Origin: Planctomycetota bacterium
GTDB taxonomy: Bacteria; Planctomycetota; J058; JAJDCQ01
Length of the DNA stretch: 64,000 nucleotides
Reading direction: 5' to 3'
NCBI GenBank assembly: GCA_029260755.1
Contig: JAJDCQ010000173.1
Coordinates: 1-64,000 of the forward strand
Program-made: the position numbers and the translations under genes
The notes under the pieces: generated by a model
Databases searched by the model: none
What the model was told of the DNA's origin: nothing
What the model saw: only the letters and a program-made list of their open reading frames with translations
Part shown: positions 26,984 through 36,397 of the stretch, piece after piece
Layout of the letters: each line of letters starts with the position of its first letter
Position numbering within the stretch: the first letter of the stretch is position 1

Positions 26984-29710
26984 ATGACCCAAGAGACCTC
27001 CTCACCCGCCGGACGGGTGATCGCCGTCCTCGTCGCCCTCGTCGTCCTGATCGGCGTCCCGGGCCTCATCTACGTCAACTCGGACGGCTACCGGGCCGGC
27101 GTCCGCCTGGGCGAGGCGGCCGCGGCCGAGAAGGGGGAGGACTGGGCGGCCGCCGCCGAGATCTACGCCGAGGTGGCCGCGGGTCCCGCGATGCAGAAGG
27201 AGGCCAACGACGCCCTCGCCCAGCTCATCGGGGAGACCCTCCCGTCGGCGCCGCTCGCCGCCTCCGCCCCGATCCTCGCCGACCTCCTCGGCGAGACGCC
27301 CGCCCACGAGGGGCACGACCACGGCAAGGCGAGCGTGCCGGCGGAGACGTTCACCGTCTGGCTCGACGTCCTCGAGAAGCGAGGCGAGGGCGAGCCCGGG
27401 CCGGCCCTGGCGATCCTCGACGTGATCGCGGCGAAGGTCGACGCGGTCCGCGTTCCGCCGCTGCAGGAGCGCCTCCTCGAGGCGCACGTCGCCGAGGAGC
27501 CGGCCAACGTCGATGCCCTCGGGCGCCTGGCCGTGATCCTCGAGCGGCGGGGCGACCTCGTGCGCTGCCGCGCGCTCCTCGAGCCACACCGGGCGAGCCT
27601 CGGCACGACCGAGGGCGCGCGCGTCCTCGGGCAGCTCTTCGCCCGCTCGGGCGAGCTCGAGGCGGCCGACGCGCTCCTCGTCCCCTACGTGAAGGCGCGG
27701 CTCGCCGCGTTCCGACTCGCCCAGGACGGGTTCGACGCGATCTCGGAGACGGCGTTTCAGCTCTACGCCAAGGTGATCAACGACAACCTCGCGCCGCAGA
27801 GCCTCTACGACCGCAGCAACGCGGTCAGCGACGCGGAGGCGCAGCAGCTCTTCCGGGCGTGGATCTTCGAGCAGATGGGGACCGACGCCGAGGTGAACGT
27901 CGCGGCCGCCCGGCGCGACGAGGCCGGCGCGGTGGTGCCGGTCGCCCTCGACCTCGGCATCGTCAAGCTCCGCCGGAGCCAGGGCCTCGCCGAGCCCGAC
28001 GCGCGCCGGCGCGAGCTCGAGGCGGCCGAGGAGGTCTTCCTCGCGATCCAGTCCGCCGTCGGCGAGACCGACGTCTACCGCCTCTTCCTCGGGCAGGTGA
28101 GCTTCTGGCTCGGCAAGGAGGAGCGCGGCCGGGCCCTCTTCGACGAGCTCCTGACGAGCAACGCCCGCAGCTCCGAGTCGCTCCACCACGTCGCCAGCGC
28201 GATGCGCGAGGTCGGCCTCGAGGGCGACGCGCGGACGCTCGCCGAGGAGGCCTACGGGAAGGCGACGACCGACCCCGAGCGCCACGCCGCGGCCGGGCTC
28301 CGGAGCGTCCTCGCGACCGACGCCGAGGACCGGCTCGCGTGGCTCGAGAAGGGCGACACGAGCGACCCGATGACCCGAGCGTCGCTCGCGTCGGGGCGCG
28401 CCTACCTCGCGATGGAGGCGGGCGACCTCGAGGGCGCGGCGAAGGGGTTCGCCGAGGCGGTCGCGATCTACGAGTCGCTCCCCGAGGACGCCACCACCCT
28501 CAACAACGCGGCCGTCGCCAACGTCTCGCTCTTCCACGCGACCGGGGAGACCGATCGGTTCCGGCGGGCGACCGAGCTGCTCGAGCGGGCCGTCCAGATC
28601 GCGCCGAGCGACCCGATCCTCCTCCAGAACCTCGCCATCGACCTCCTCGGCCGGACGGTGATCGACCTCGTCGGCGACCGGATCGACCTCGGGATCCTCC
28701 GCTCCTCGCCCGACCTCGGCCTGCTCCGGCATCTCTACGTCGACGCGGCGAGCCGGGCGAAGCTCATCGAGGAGGTGCGCGCGAACGCCGACTTCATCGC
28801 GGCGCGCAAGGCGCTCGAGCGCGTCCTCGTCCTCTCGCCCAAGGGGACCCGCCCGATCGGCCTCCTCGCCCAGATGGCCGCGTTCACCCGCGACGAGGCG
28901 CTCTCGGCCGAGGTGCTCCGGCGCGTCGAGGAGAACCGCCCCGACCTGAGCGCGGAGATCGACGGCGCGCGTCGCTACTTCGCCGGCGCGCGCGACGAGG
29001 AGGTCACCGAGGTCTGGACGACGCGGCTCCCCCGGCTCGAGAGCGACCTGGCGCGGGCGCGGGAGGCGGGCGCCCCGGCGACGATCGCGATCGCGATCCA
29101 GGACGTCGTCTCGACCCGCCTCGCCCTGAGCCGTCATCCATCCTCGGAGGACGACGCGGACCCCGACGGCCTCGTCACCCTGGCGGAGGAGTCGCTCGCC
29201 GCCTCGGGCGGGACGGCCGTCGCCCGCAGCCTGCTGATGGACGCGCTTCTGCACCGGGCGGCGGGACGCCTGATCGGCTCGAGCCACACGTTCACGGCCG
29301 TCCACAGGCAGGCGCGGCGGAGCCTCAGCCGCTCGCACATGTTCGCCCTGCTCTTCGCCAACGAGCGCCAGACGGGGAGCCACGAGCAGATGCTCGAGGA
29401 CGCCGACGTCCAGCGCTCGATCGAGCTCCGCGCGGAAGAGATCGCGCGGTTCCCCGAGTCGGCCGACCCGCTCGACTGGGCGTTCGTCGTCCGCGGCCGC
29501 CCCGAGCTCGCCGAGGAGGTCGCCGCGGCGATCGCGGCGAACACGGTGGGCAAGAGCGGGCGCCGGATCTCGATGGCCCTCGCGCCGATGAGCGCCGCCG
29601 TCGCGATCGAGCTCGCGATCGAGCGCCAGATCGCCGGGGACGACGCCGGATCGAAGAAGGTGCTCGAGGACGCCAAGGCCCGGGGCGTCCCGATCCCCGA
29701 GGGCTACTGA
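26984..29710 (+). CDS. Membrane-anchored TPR-like repeat protein
   Basis: 908 aa. ATG start; one N-terminal membrane helix (about 10-30), then helical repeats to the end, predicted outside the membrane. TPR-type pairs are recognisable at about 150-260 (DALGRLAVILERRGDLVRCRALL) and 450-560 (AYLAMEAGDLEGAAKGFAEAV). There is an EGHDHG loop near residue 108. No enzymatic motif. It is divergent from the histidine kinase pair and 65 nt upstream of the MBL-rhodanese gene. Probably a scaffold for protein interactions; the partner is unknown. Confidence 0.8.
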   Translation: MTQETSSPAGRVIAVLVALVVLIGVPGLIYVNSDGYRAGVRLGEAAAAEKGEDWAAAAEIYAEVAAGPAMQKEANDALAQLIGETLPSAPLAASAPILADLLGETPAHEGHDHGKASVPAETFTVWLDVLEKRGEGEPGPALAILDVIAAKVDAVRVPPLQERLLEAHVAEEPANVDALGRLAVILERRGDLVRCRALLEPHRASLGTTEGARVLGQLFARSGELEAADALLVPYVKARLAAFRLAQDGFDAISETAFQLYAKVINDNLAPQSLYDRSNAVSDAEAQQLFRAWIFEQMGTDAEVNVAAARRDEAGAVVPVALDLGIVKLRRSQGLAEPDARRRELEAAEEVFLAIQSAVGETDVYRLFLGQVSFWLGKEERGRALFDELLTSNARSSESLHHVASAMREVGLEGDARTLAEEAYGKATTDPERHAAAGLRSVLATDAEDRLAWLEKGDTSDPMTRASLASGRAYLAMEAGDLEGAAKGFAEAVAIYESLPEDATTLNNAAVANVSLFHATGETDRFRRATELLERAVQIAPSDPILLQNLAIDLLGRTVIDLVGDRIDLGILRSSPDLGLLRHLYVDAASRAKLIEEVRANADFIAARKALERVLVLSPKGTRPIGLLAQMAAFTRDEALSAEVLRRVEENRPDLSAEIDGARRYFAGARDEEVTEVWTTRLPRLESDLARAREAGAPATIAIAIQDVVSTRLALSRHPSSEDDADPDGLVTLAEESLAASGGTAVARSLLMDALLHRAAGRLIGSSHTFTAVHRQARRSLSRSHMFALLFANERQTGSHEQMLEDADVQRSIELRAEEIARFPESADPLDWAFVVRGRPELAEEVAAAIAANTVGKSGRRISMALAPMSAAVAIELAIERQIAGDDAGSKKVLEDAKARGVPIPEGY

Positions 29711-29775
29711 TCTCGGGTTCTCGCGGGCCCCGCGGTCGACTACCATGACGTCGACACGACAGTGAGGAGGCGACC

Positions 29776-31191
29776 ATGACCCTGATCCTCGAGCAGCTCT
29801 ACCTCGGGTGCCTCGCGCAGGCGTCCTACCTCATCGGCGACTCCGAGAGCGGGAAGGCGGCGATCGTCGACCCGCGGCGAGACATCGGCGTCTACGTGGA
29901 GGAGGCCGAGAAGCGCGGGCTGACGATCGGCCACGTCCTCCTGACCCACTTCCACGCCGACTTCGTGAGCGGCCACGTCGAGCTGCGCGAGCGCTGCGGG
30001 GCGACGATCCACATGGGCGCCGCGGCCGAGGCGGAGTACGCGTTCGAGGCGATGGCCGAGGGCGACCGCCTCGAGCTCGGCGCGGGCGTGCGGCTCGAGG
30101 TGCTCGAGACGCCCGGTCACACGCCCGAGTCGATCTGCCTCCTCGTCTACGACATCGCGAAGAGCGCCGACACCCCGCACGCCGTCCTGACCGGCGACAC
30201 GCTCTTCATCGGCGACGTCGGCCGGCCCGACCTGATGGCGAGCATCGGGATCACCAAGGAGGAGCTCGCCGGCCACCTCTACGACTCGGTCCACGGCAAG
30301 CTGATGAAGCTCCCCGACGAGACGCTCCTCTACCCCGGCCACGGCGCCGGGTCGGCGTGCGGCAAGAGCCTCAGCGCCGACACCGTCTCGACGATCGGGG
30401 CGCAGCGGGAGACCAACTACGCCTGCCAGCCGATGGAGAAGGCGAAGTTCATCGAGCTCGTCACCGCGGGACAGTCGAGCCCGCCCGCCTACTTCGCCTT
30501 CGACGCGGCGCTGAACAAGCGCGACCGGCCGACCCTCGACGCGGCGCTCGACCGGGCGCTCGTCGCCCTCCCCCTCGAGCACGTCGTCGAGATGCGTGAT
30601 GGCGACGAGCGGGCGCAGGTCGTCGACACGCGCGACCCCGAGGTGTGGGCGGCGGGGCATCTCCGCTACAGCATCAACGTCGGCCTCGGCGGAAAGTACG
30701 CCACGTGGGCCGGAACGGTCCTCGACCGCGAGCGGCCGATCCTCATCGTCGCCGAGCCGGGCAAGGAGCGGGAGAGCGCCCTCCGCCTCGGCCGGATCGG
30801 CTTCGACCACGTCGCGGGGTATCTCGAGGGCGGTCCGGCCGCGTTCGAGGGGAAGGCCGAGATGGTCGCGACCGTCGCGCGGATCGAGGCGTCCGAGCTC
30901 GGCAAGCGCCTCGAGGCGGACGCGCCGCCCGTCGTGCTGGACGTGCGGAACCCGGGCGAGCACGAGGCGAAGCACATCGAGGGGGCGGTCCTCATCCCGC
31001 TCGCCCAGCTCCGCGAACGGTTCGGCGAGGTCCCCGACGGGCCGCTCGTGGTCCACTGCGCCGGGGGCTATCGAAGCATGATCGCGTTGAGCGTCCTCGA
31101 GGCGAGCGGCATCGAGCCCGACCTCCTCTCCGATCTGCGCGGCGGGATCGCCGCGTGGGAGAAGGCGAAGCTCGCCCTCACGACCTCCTGA
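29776..31191 (+). CDS. MBL-fold hydrolase fused to two rhodanese domains (persulfide dioxygenase-like)
   Basis: 471 aa, GAGGAGGCG Shine-Dalgarno. The metallo-beta-lactamase domain (1-240) has THFHADFVSGH (H58, H60, D62) and TPGHTPES, GDTLFIGDVGRPDL and YPGHGAG, as in ETHE1/Blh-type persulfide dioxygenases. The first rhodanese domain (about 265-355) has no catalytic Cys at the loop (EPGKERES), so it is likely structural. The second (about 370-471) keeps the active loop CAGGYR. Role: sulfide/persulfide oxidation, using glutathione persulfide or a similar low-molecular-weight thiol. It stands alone; a convergent gene ends 21 nt after it. Confidence 0.9.
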   Translation: MTLILEQLYLGCLAQASYLIGDSESGKAAIVDPRRDIGVYVEEAEKRGLTIGHVLLTHFHADFVSGHVELRERCGATIHMGAAAEAEYAFEAMAEGDRLELGAGVRLEVLETPGHTPESICLLVYDIAKSADTPHAVLTGDTLFIGDVGRPDLMASIGITKEELAGHLYDSVHGKLMKLPDETLLYPGHGAGSACGKSLSADTVSTIGAQRETNYACQPMEKAKFIELVTAGQSSPPAYFAFDAALNKRDRPTLDAALDRALVALPLEHVVEMRDGDERAQVVDTRDPEVWAAGHLRYSINVGLGGKYATWAGTVLDRERPILIVAEPGKERESALRLGRIGFDHVAGYLEGGPAAFEGKAEMVATVARIEASELGKRLEADAPPVVLDVRNPGEHEAKHIEGAVLIPLAQLRERFGEVPDGPLVVHCAGGYRSMIALSVLEASGIEPDLLSDLRGGIAAWEKAKLALTTS

Positions 31192-31212
31192 GCGGGGGCC
31201 CCGCGCTCGCGG

Positions 31213-32310
31213 TCACGGGACGAAGACCTCGATCCCCGAGTCACGGACCTCGCGCAGGACGCGGTCGGTGGTGTGATTCTCGCTCCAGTTCTGCAGGTCG
31301 ACGATGAAGTGCTCGGCGCCGAGGGCGAGCTCCTCGAGCCAGCTCGTCGTGCCACCGCCGGGCGGGTCGCCCGGGTTCACGAAGTCGATGTGGACGTTGA
31401 CGATCGGCCCGCCGCGGAAGTGGAGCTGAACGCCGCGGAAGCGGCTCCGCATCCCCCACGGGCTGTCCCGGCTGGCCGCCCACCAGTCGCCGAAGCCCTC
31501 GTCGGAGAGGAAGCGCTGGAGGAGCGCGTCGGGCATCGACGGCTCGAAGAGGAGGACGCCGCCGTCGCCGACCCACTGGATCGGCCCGACGACGCTCCAG
31601 ACCTCGTCGCTCTTCATCTTCGCGTGGACGCACAGAAGCGAGGTCCGTTCGTCGGAGCCGAGGCGGCCGAACCCCCACTCGGCGAGGGCGTCGCGCTCGG
31701 AGACCGGCGTGCCGGCGTATCGCTCCTCGAACCAGGCATCGAACGGCTCCCGCCGCTCGGGTCGAAGCTCGATCACCTGGAAGGGCGCGGTGAGGTCGGC
31801 GCGAGTCCCCGACGGCAGCCGCCACCACGGCGCGCCGTCCTCGCGGACGAAGAGGCGCCCACCGAGGCGCACGGCGAGACGTCCCTCGGGAGCCTCGAGC
31901 GGTGCGGTGATCGGTCCCGCCGGCGCGGCGGACGGCGGCGGCACCCGCTCGGGCGGGTAGCCCTCACCCTCGGCGGGCGCGTCCGCCTCCGGCGCGTCGG
32001 TCTCGGAGCCCTCGCGGAGAGCGCCGGCGAGGCCGGGTGTGTCCCTCGGGGATCGGTCGCCGTCGCCGTCCCACCGGCCGCGGAGGGCTCCGTCGTCGAG
32101 GCGCGCAGCGCCGGAGTCATCGCCGAGGACGAGGACGAACCCGCCGCCCTCGTCGCTCGAGATCCGCAGGACCGATCCGTCGTCGGCCTTGAATCGGCCG
32201 ACCAGCGCGCTCGGCGCCGCGTCGGAAGACGCGTCGACGGCGAGCGCGCCTCCGAGCACGACGCCGAAGGCGAGGAGCGAGACGGCAGGTCCGACGAACG
32301 CGCGGCGCAT
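31213..32310 (-). CDS. Exported protein of unknown function
   Basis: 365 aa. The ATG at 32310 is used because GGGAGGAATC directly precedes it and the signal-type hydrophobic stretch (about 7-26) follows; an upstream ATG (32322) would be weaker. After a linker rich in Glu, Ala and Pro, residues about 140-365 form a mixed alpha/beta domain with several Trp (PWWRLPSG, WGFGRLG, GDWWAASRDSPWGM, LQNWSENHTTDRVL). I recognise no family or catalytic motif. Probably in the periplasm or on the surface. Confidence 0.75.
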   Translation of the reverse strand: MRRAFVGPAVSLLAFGVVLGGALAVDASSDAAPSALVGRFKADDGSVLRISSDEGGGFVLVLGDDSGAARLDDGALRGRWDGDGDRSPRDTPGLAGALREGSETDAPEADAPAEGEGYPPERVPPPSAAPAGPITAPLEAPEGRLAVRLGGRLFVREDGAPWWRLPSGTRADLTAPFQVIELRPERREPFDAWFEERYAGTPVSERDALAEWGFGRLGSDERTSLLCVHAKMKSDEVWSVVGPIQWVGDGGVLLFEPSMPDALLQRFLSDEGFGDWWAASRDSPWGMRSRFRGVQLHFRGGPIVNVHIDFVNPGDPPGGGTTSWLEELALGAEHFIVDLQNWSENHTTDRVLREVRDSGIEVFVP

Positions 32311-32469
32311 GATTCCTCCCATGCGCTCACTCTCGGTCGCGGCGGCGCGCCGTTGCAAGCGGCTCCGGGCGCGGCGAGCCTCGCGCGGTGCCGTCCTCGC
32401 GGCCTCGCGCGGCGCTGTCCTCGCCTGGTAGAACGCTGGCCTCTCGACGCCACGCGAACGGAGGATCTC

Positions 32470-35052
32470 ATGCGACGACTCTCATCCGCCCACTTCGCCG
32501 TCGCCGCGCTCGCGGTGGTAGCCCTGGGGCTCCTCGCCGCTCCGGCGCTCGGCGATGACCGGGTGCCCGCGACGGCGCTCCGGGCCGCCGAGCGTCCGGT
32601 CCCGGTCGTGTCGGCGACCGCGCGGGTCGAGGCGGACGCCCCGCTCGCGGGGCTCGCGCGGGCCGTGACTGCCGAGATCGAGGAGTCGGGCATCTCGGCC
32701 ATCGGGACGGCCTCGCTCGAGAGCGGTCTCGCCGATGGGCGAGTGATCGAGGCCCGGGCCGATGGGGACGGCACGAGCGCTCGGGTCGTCGGCCGGGCGA
32801 GCGCCGAGGGCGGCGCCCACGGGATCGTGATCGTCGTCCGGATCTCGGCCTCGAAGGCGCCCACGGCGCCCGGAGGCTGGGACCTCTCGGCCGCGAACGT
32901 CTACCGGGTGCCGGCCGACGCCGAGGATGCCGACGTCATCGCGACCCTCGATGCGGGCAAGCTCCCCGAGCTCGTCAGGGTCGAGCTCTTCGGCGCCGAC
33001 GTCATCGACCGGCTCGTCGCGAGCCTGCCGACCGAGGCGCGGCCGCGGCGGCTCTACCACGTCGCCGACTGGCTCCTCGCCCACGCGCCGAGGTCGCCGG
33101 AGGCGGTCGCGGCGGTCGACGAGGTGCTCGCCGGTCGCGGCAAGGAGATGGCCGCGTCCGGCAAGGCCTACCGGGCGGGCTTCCTCGCGCTCCTGCGCGG
33201 GCGCCTCCCCGAGAACGCGGCGATCCTCGAGCTCGCCCGGGCGATCCTCGCGGCGCCGCTCGAGGACGACGCGAGCGCGGCCGAGCTCGCGGCGATCACC
33301 CTGGCGGAGCGCGACGAGAGCTCCGACCGGATCCTCGAGCTCGTCCGCGGCTCGCTCGGGTCGCCCGCGTGGGTGCGGCGTCGGCTCGGCCTCCGCGCGC
33401 TCGCGAGGATCCAGACGGGGGCCGCGGATGAGTGCCTCGTCCTCGAGCGGGTCGGCGACGTCGACGGCGACGTTCGCAAGGCGGCGATCGAGGTCGCGCT
33501 CACCTTCGAGCTCGAAGACGATCACCTCGCGACGCTCGTCGCGCTCCAGGGCCACGGCGAGTGGCAGGTGCGCCGCTCCGCCGCGGGTCTCATCGGCCGC
33601 ATCGCCGGGCGAGGCGCGACGGCCGCGCTCGTCCGAGGCGCCGCCGACGCCGACGGCGACGTCCGCAAGGCGGCCGTCGCCGCGCTCGCCCCGCGCGAGC
33701 TCGACGGAGCCGACGTCCCGCCGATCCGGAAGCACCTGGTCCCGTCGTCAGACTGGAAGGTGCGGGCGCTCGCCGCGCGCATCCTCGCTGGGATCGACGA
33801 CCCGGCGGCGACCGCCGAGCTGCTGCGCCTCGCCGGCGACGCCGACGGCGACGTTCGAAAGACGGCCGTCGCCGCGGCCAGGGGACGCGCTCTCGACGAC
33901 AACGCGCTCGCGCTGGCGCGCGACCTCCTCGGAAGCTCGACCTGGCAGGTCCGCCGCGACGCGGTCGGGATCCTGGCCGGCGGAGGCGAGGCCGCGACGC
34001 CGCTCATCGCCGCGGCGATCGGTGACGCCGACGGCGACGTCCGCGCCGCCGCGCGAGCGGCGCTCGCGGACCGCGAGATCGACGAGGCGACGGTCACCGT
34101 GCTCGGCGAGCACCTCGAAAGCTCGAGCTGGCAGGTGCGCCGCGACACGCTGCGGCTGATCGTGAAGGCCGGGGTCCCGTCCGCGTCCGCGCTGATCGCG
34201 AAGGCGATCGGCGACCCCGACGGCGACGTGCGCAAGGCCGCCCTCGAGGCGGTCGGCGAGATCGAGCTCGACGCGAAGGCGGTCGCCGCGCTGAAGCCTC
34301 ACCTCGCGAGCGCCGATTGGCAGGTTCGACGCGACGTCGTCCGGCTGCTCGCGCGCGCCGAGGGGGACGACGTCCTCGCCGTGCTCGCGGCGGCGATGGC
34401 AGACGCCGACGGCGACGTCCGCAAGGCGGCGCGCGAGGCGCTCGCCGCGCGCGACCTCGGGGTGGCCGTGATCGGTCCGCTCGGTCGGGCGCTCGCGAGC
34501 TCGACGTGGCAGGTGCGGCGCGACGCCGTCGTCGTCCTCGCGCGGGTCGAGGGCGACCGAGCGACGGTCGCGATCGCCGGCGCCCTCGCCGACGGCGACG
34601 GCGACGTCCGGGCCGCGGCGATCGCGGCGCTCTCGAAGCGAGACCTGACGCCGGCGCTGCAGCCGATCGCCGCGGCGGCCGAGAGCTCCGATTGGAAGGT
34701 GCGCGCGCAGGCGGCCCGACTCCTCGGCCGGGTCGAGGGCGAGGCGGCGACCCTCGTCCTCGTCGACCTCGTCGGCGACGGAGACGGCGACGTCCGCCGG
34801 GCGGCGGTCGAGGTGATCTGGAAGCGCGACCTCTCGGGGGAGGCGACCGTCGCGGCCCTCGGGACGGTGCTCGAGGCATCCGATTGGCAAGCGCGGCGCG
34901 TCGGCGCGGAGCTCCTCGCCCGGACGACCAGCGCCAAGGCGCTCGTGATGCTCCGGGCGCGGGCGAAGGCCGAATCGGACGGCGACGTGAAGCGGGCGAT
35001 CGCGAAGGCGATCAAGGCGCTCGAGGGCAGCGTGAAGCGGTCGGCGCACTGA
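32470..35052 (+). CDS. Exported HEAT-repeat protein with DxDGD loops
   Basis: 860 aa from the ATG at 32470, with GGAGG 6 nt upstream. The frame is open further upstream but without protein-like content. Signal peptide (about 1-28, cut near LGD). Residues 30-300 are a mixed domain of unknown type. Residues about 325-850 are nine HEAT-like units of 62-63 residues. Each has a helix pair starting SxWQVRRDAVxLLAR, and a turn with D-x-D-G-D-V-R-K-A-A. The DxDGD turn resembles calcium-binding loops (EF-hand or dockerin type). The lipoprotein gene follows after 26 nt on the same strand. Probably an extracytoplasmic scaffold; the ligand is unknown. Confidence 0.85.
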   Translation: MRRLSSAHFAVAALAVVALGLLAAPALGDDRVPATALRAAERPVPVVSATARVEADAPLAGLARAVTAEIEESGISAIGTASLESGLADGRVIEARADGDGTSARVVGRASAEGGAHGIVIVVRISASKAPTAPGGWDLSAANVYRVPADAEDADVIATLDAGKLPELVRVELFGADVIDRLVASLPTEARPRRLYHVADWLLAHAPRSPEAVAAVDEVLAGRGKEMAASGKAYRAGFLALLRGRLPENAAILELARAILAAPLEDDASAAELAAITLAERDESSDRILELVRGSLGSPAWVRRRLGLRALARIQTGAADECLVLERVGDVDGDVRKAAIEVALTFELEDDHLATLVALQGHGEWQVRRSAAGLIGRIAGRGATAALVRGAADADGDVRKAAVAALAPRELDGADVPPIRKHLVPSSDWKVRALAARILAGIDDPAATAELLRLAGDADGDVRKTAVAAARGRALDDNALALARDLLGSSTWQVRRDAVGILAGGGEAATPLIAAAIGDADGDVRAAARAALADREIDEATVTVLGEHLESSSWQVRRDTLRLIVKAGVPSASALIAKAIGDPDGDVRKAALEAVGEIELDAKAVAALKPHLASADWQVRRDVVRLLARAEGDDVLAVLAAAMADADGDVRKAAREALAARDLGVAVIGPLGRALASSTWQVRRDAVVVLARVEGDRATVAIAGALADGDGDVRAAAIAALSKRDLTPALQPIAAAAESSDWKVRAQAARLLGRVEGEAATLVLVDLVGDGDGDVRRAAVEVIWKRDLSGEATVAALGTVLEASDWQARRVGAELLARTTSAKALVMLRARAKAESDGDVKRAIAKAIKALEGSVKRSAH
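33450..34990 (+). repeat. Nine direct repeats of about 186-189 bp in the HEAT gene
   Basis: The segment GACGCCGACGGCGACGTCCG and close variants recurs at about 33460, 33648, 33837, 34023, 34212, 34401, 34590, 34776 and 34975, at steps of 186-189 nt up to the eighth copy. Each unit encodes one HEAT unit with a D-x-D-G-D turn. Conservation is highest in the turn and in the WQVRRD helix, the rest being diverged, so duplication is old and the turn is under selection. Confidence 0.75.
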
Positions 35053-35078
35053 TCGAACGAGGAACCACTGGAGAACGC

Positions 35079-36026
35079 ATGGACCGAACCAACCGCCTCG
35101 CCCTGACGCTGGGTCTCCTCGCCATCGCGAGCGGGTGCGGCACGACGCCGGAGCTGACGATTCCAGCGATCGAGGGGGCGACCCCCGTCGATGCGGAGGC
35201 GACCTTCCTCCTCCCCGCGCTCGCATCCGGTCAGCGGTTCGAGTTCGAGTGGCTGATGGAGTCGGACGCCGACAACGCGAACTTCGTGCAGGGGACCGCC
35301 GAGGTGGTCCGGGTCGAGGGCGGCATCCCGGTCGAGGTGCGGTTCGACTTCGGCGAGTGCTGGACCCACTTCAGCGGCGTGTTCATGAACCTGATCGTCG
35401 GCGACATCGCCATGGACGCCTCGGGCAAGAGCATGACGCTCGAGATGACGGACGACGGCGTGCTGAAGGTGTCCGGCGGCGGCGATGCGAATCAGACCTG
35501 GTTCATCCTGGCCGCCGTGCAGGGGCTCATCGCCCCGCCTCCCCACCTCCCGCCGACGCCGCGGGCGGTCGGCCCGGGGGACTCGTGGGAGACCGACCTC
35601 CCCGGCTGGATCCAGAGCGGCGACTGGACGGCCGACGTCTCCTGCCGCAGTCGATTCGACTCGGTCGTCGCCGTCGGGGACCGTCGGCTGGTGCAGCTCT
35701 CGGCGGACAAGACGACCGCGGCCCGGGCGCTGATCGAGACGGTGGGGGTCGGGGTCGGCGGCGGCGTCCAGCCGCAGACGATGTCGATCGCGATCGACGC
35801 CGTCGAGCGCGAGCAGGTCCTCTGGGATCTCGAGGACGGCGTGGTGGCCGAGGCGACGGGGGAGGGGTCCTGGACGCAGGAGAGCCCCGGCGTGGACTCG
35901 GAGTACGAAGCGACGGTCCAGTGGCGCCTACGCCGGATCTCTAGACGCGAGAGCCGTCGCGCGATCGGGGTCGGCGCGACCCGGGCATCGTGGTTTCCCA
36001 GAGCCCCCCCCAATGGGGGGAGATGA
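35079..36026 (+). CDS. Lipoprotein of unknown function
   Basis: 315 aa. ATG at 35079; signal with lipobox AIASGC, so lipidated at Cys20. The body is beta-rich with two halves: FEFEWLMESDADNANFVQG...VEVRFDFGECW, and GDSWETDLPGWIQSGDWTADVSC..., closing with a WxLEDGVVAEATGEGSW strand region. No catalytic motif. The last 30 residues are Arg-rich and run over a C8/G6 hairpin. Follows the HEAT gene by 26 nt, probably in the same transcript. Confidence 0.75.
   Translation: MDRTNRLALTLGLLAIASGCGTTPELTIPAIEGATPVDAEATFLLPALASGQRFEFEWLMESDADNANFVQGTAEVVRVEGGIPVEVRFDFGECWTHFSGVFMNLIVGDIAMDASGKSMTLEMTDDGVLKVSGGGDANQTWFILAAVQGLIAPPPHLPPTPRAVGPGDSWETDLPGWIQSGDWTADVSCRSRFDSVVAVGDRRLVQLSADKTTAARALIETVGVGVGGGVQPQTMSIAIDAVEREQVLWDLEDGVVAEATGEGSWTQESPGVDSEYEATVQWRLRRISRRESRRAIGVGATRASWFPRAPPNGGR
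36004..36020 (+). terminator. C-run/G-run hairpin at the lipoprotein stop
   Basis: CCCCCC (36006-36011) and GGGGGG (36015-36020) are separated by AAT. It overlaps the last codons, just before the TGA at 36024. No T-run follows. Likely an end of the HEAT-lipoprotein transcript. Confidence 0.35.
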
Positions 36027-36148
36027 GATGACCTTCCTGTATTAGTTCGGGTTCTCGGGCGAGGCGCACGACGCAGCGTGTCGCGCGGCTAGACCGGACA
36101 CGCGTTCCTGGAAAAACGCAACGCGCATGTTCGTGCCGTCCCGGGGAA

Positions 36149-36305
36149 AACGATCCACAGATTTCACAGATTCCACAGATTGCCGCGGGCGGCCCCGAGT
36201 CGTTGCCGATGCCGAAGCCGAAGAGACCGGCCTCCGCCTTTCGGCGAGGGATGATCGCCTTCGGCAGCTCCTAATCTGTGTAATCTGTGAAATCTGTGGA
36301 TCGTT
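36149..36305. repeat. Inverted repeat of 9-nt CACAGATTN units (element C)
   Basis: The left arm AACGATC + CACAGATTT, CACAGATTC, CACAGATT (to 36180) is mirrored at 36272-36305 by AATCTGTGT, AATCTGTGA, AATCTGTGG + ATCGTT. The 90-nt interior contains GCCGCGGGCGG and GTCGTTGCCGATGCCGA, shared with element B, and ends in GGCAGCTC, also shared. Element in the gap of 371 nt (36027-36397) between the lipoprotein and the selenoprotein genes; the remainder has GTTCCTGGA (36103) and the selenoprotein Shine-Dalgarno. Confidence 0.85.
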
Positions 36306-36397
36306 CCCCGTTGGGAGCGGCCACTCGCGTCATCAGATTGGCGTGAGGAGTCGCCTTCGATGCTTCGATTGGAATCTCGAGAGAAGGAGCCTTCCCC

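Noticed and set aside
27002..29746. 914-codon minus-strand frame opposite the TPR gene
   Set aside because: Shadow of a plus-strand gene with a signal anchor and helical repeats.
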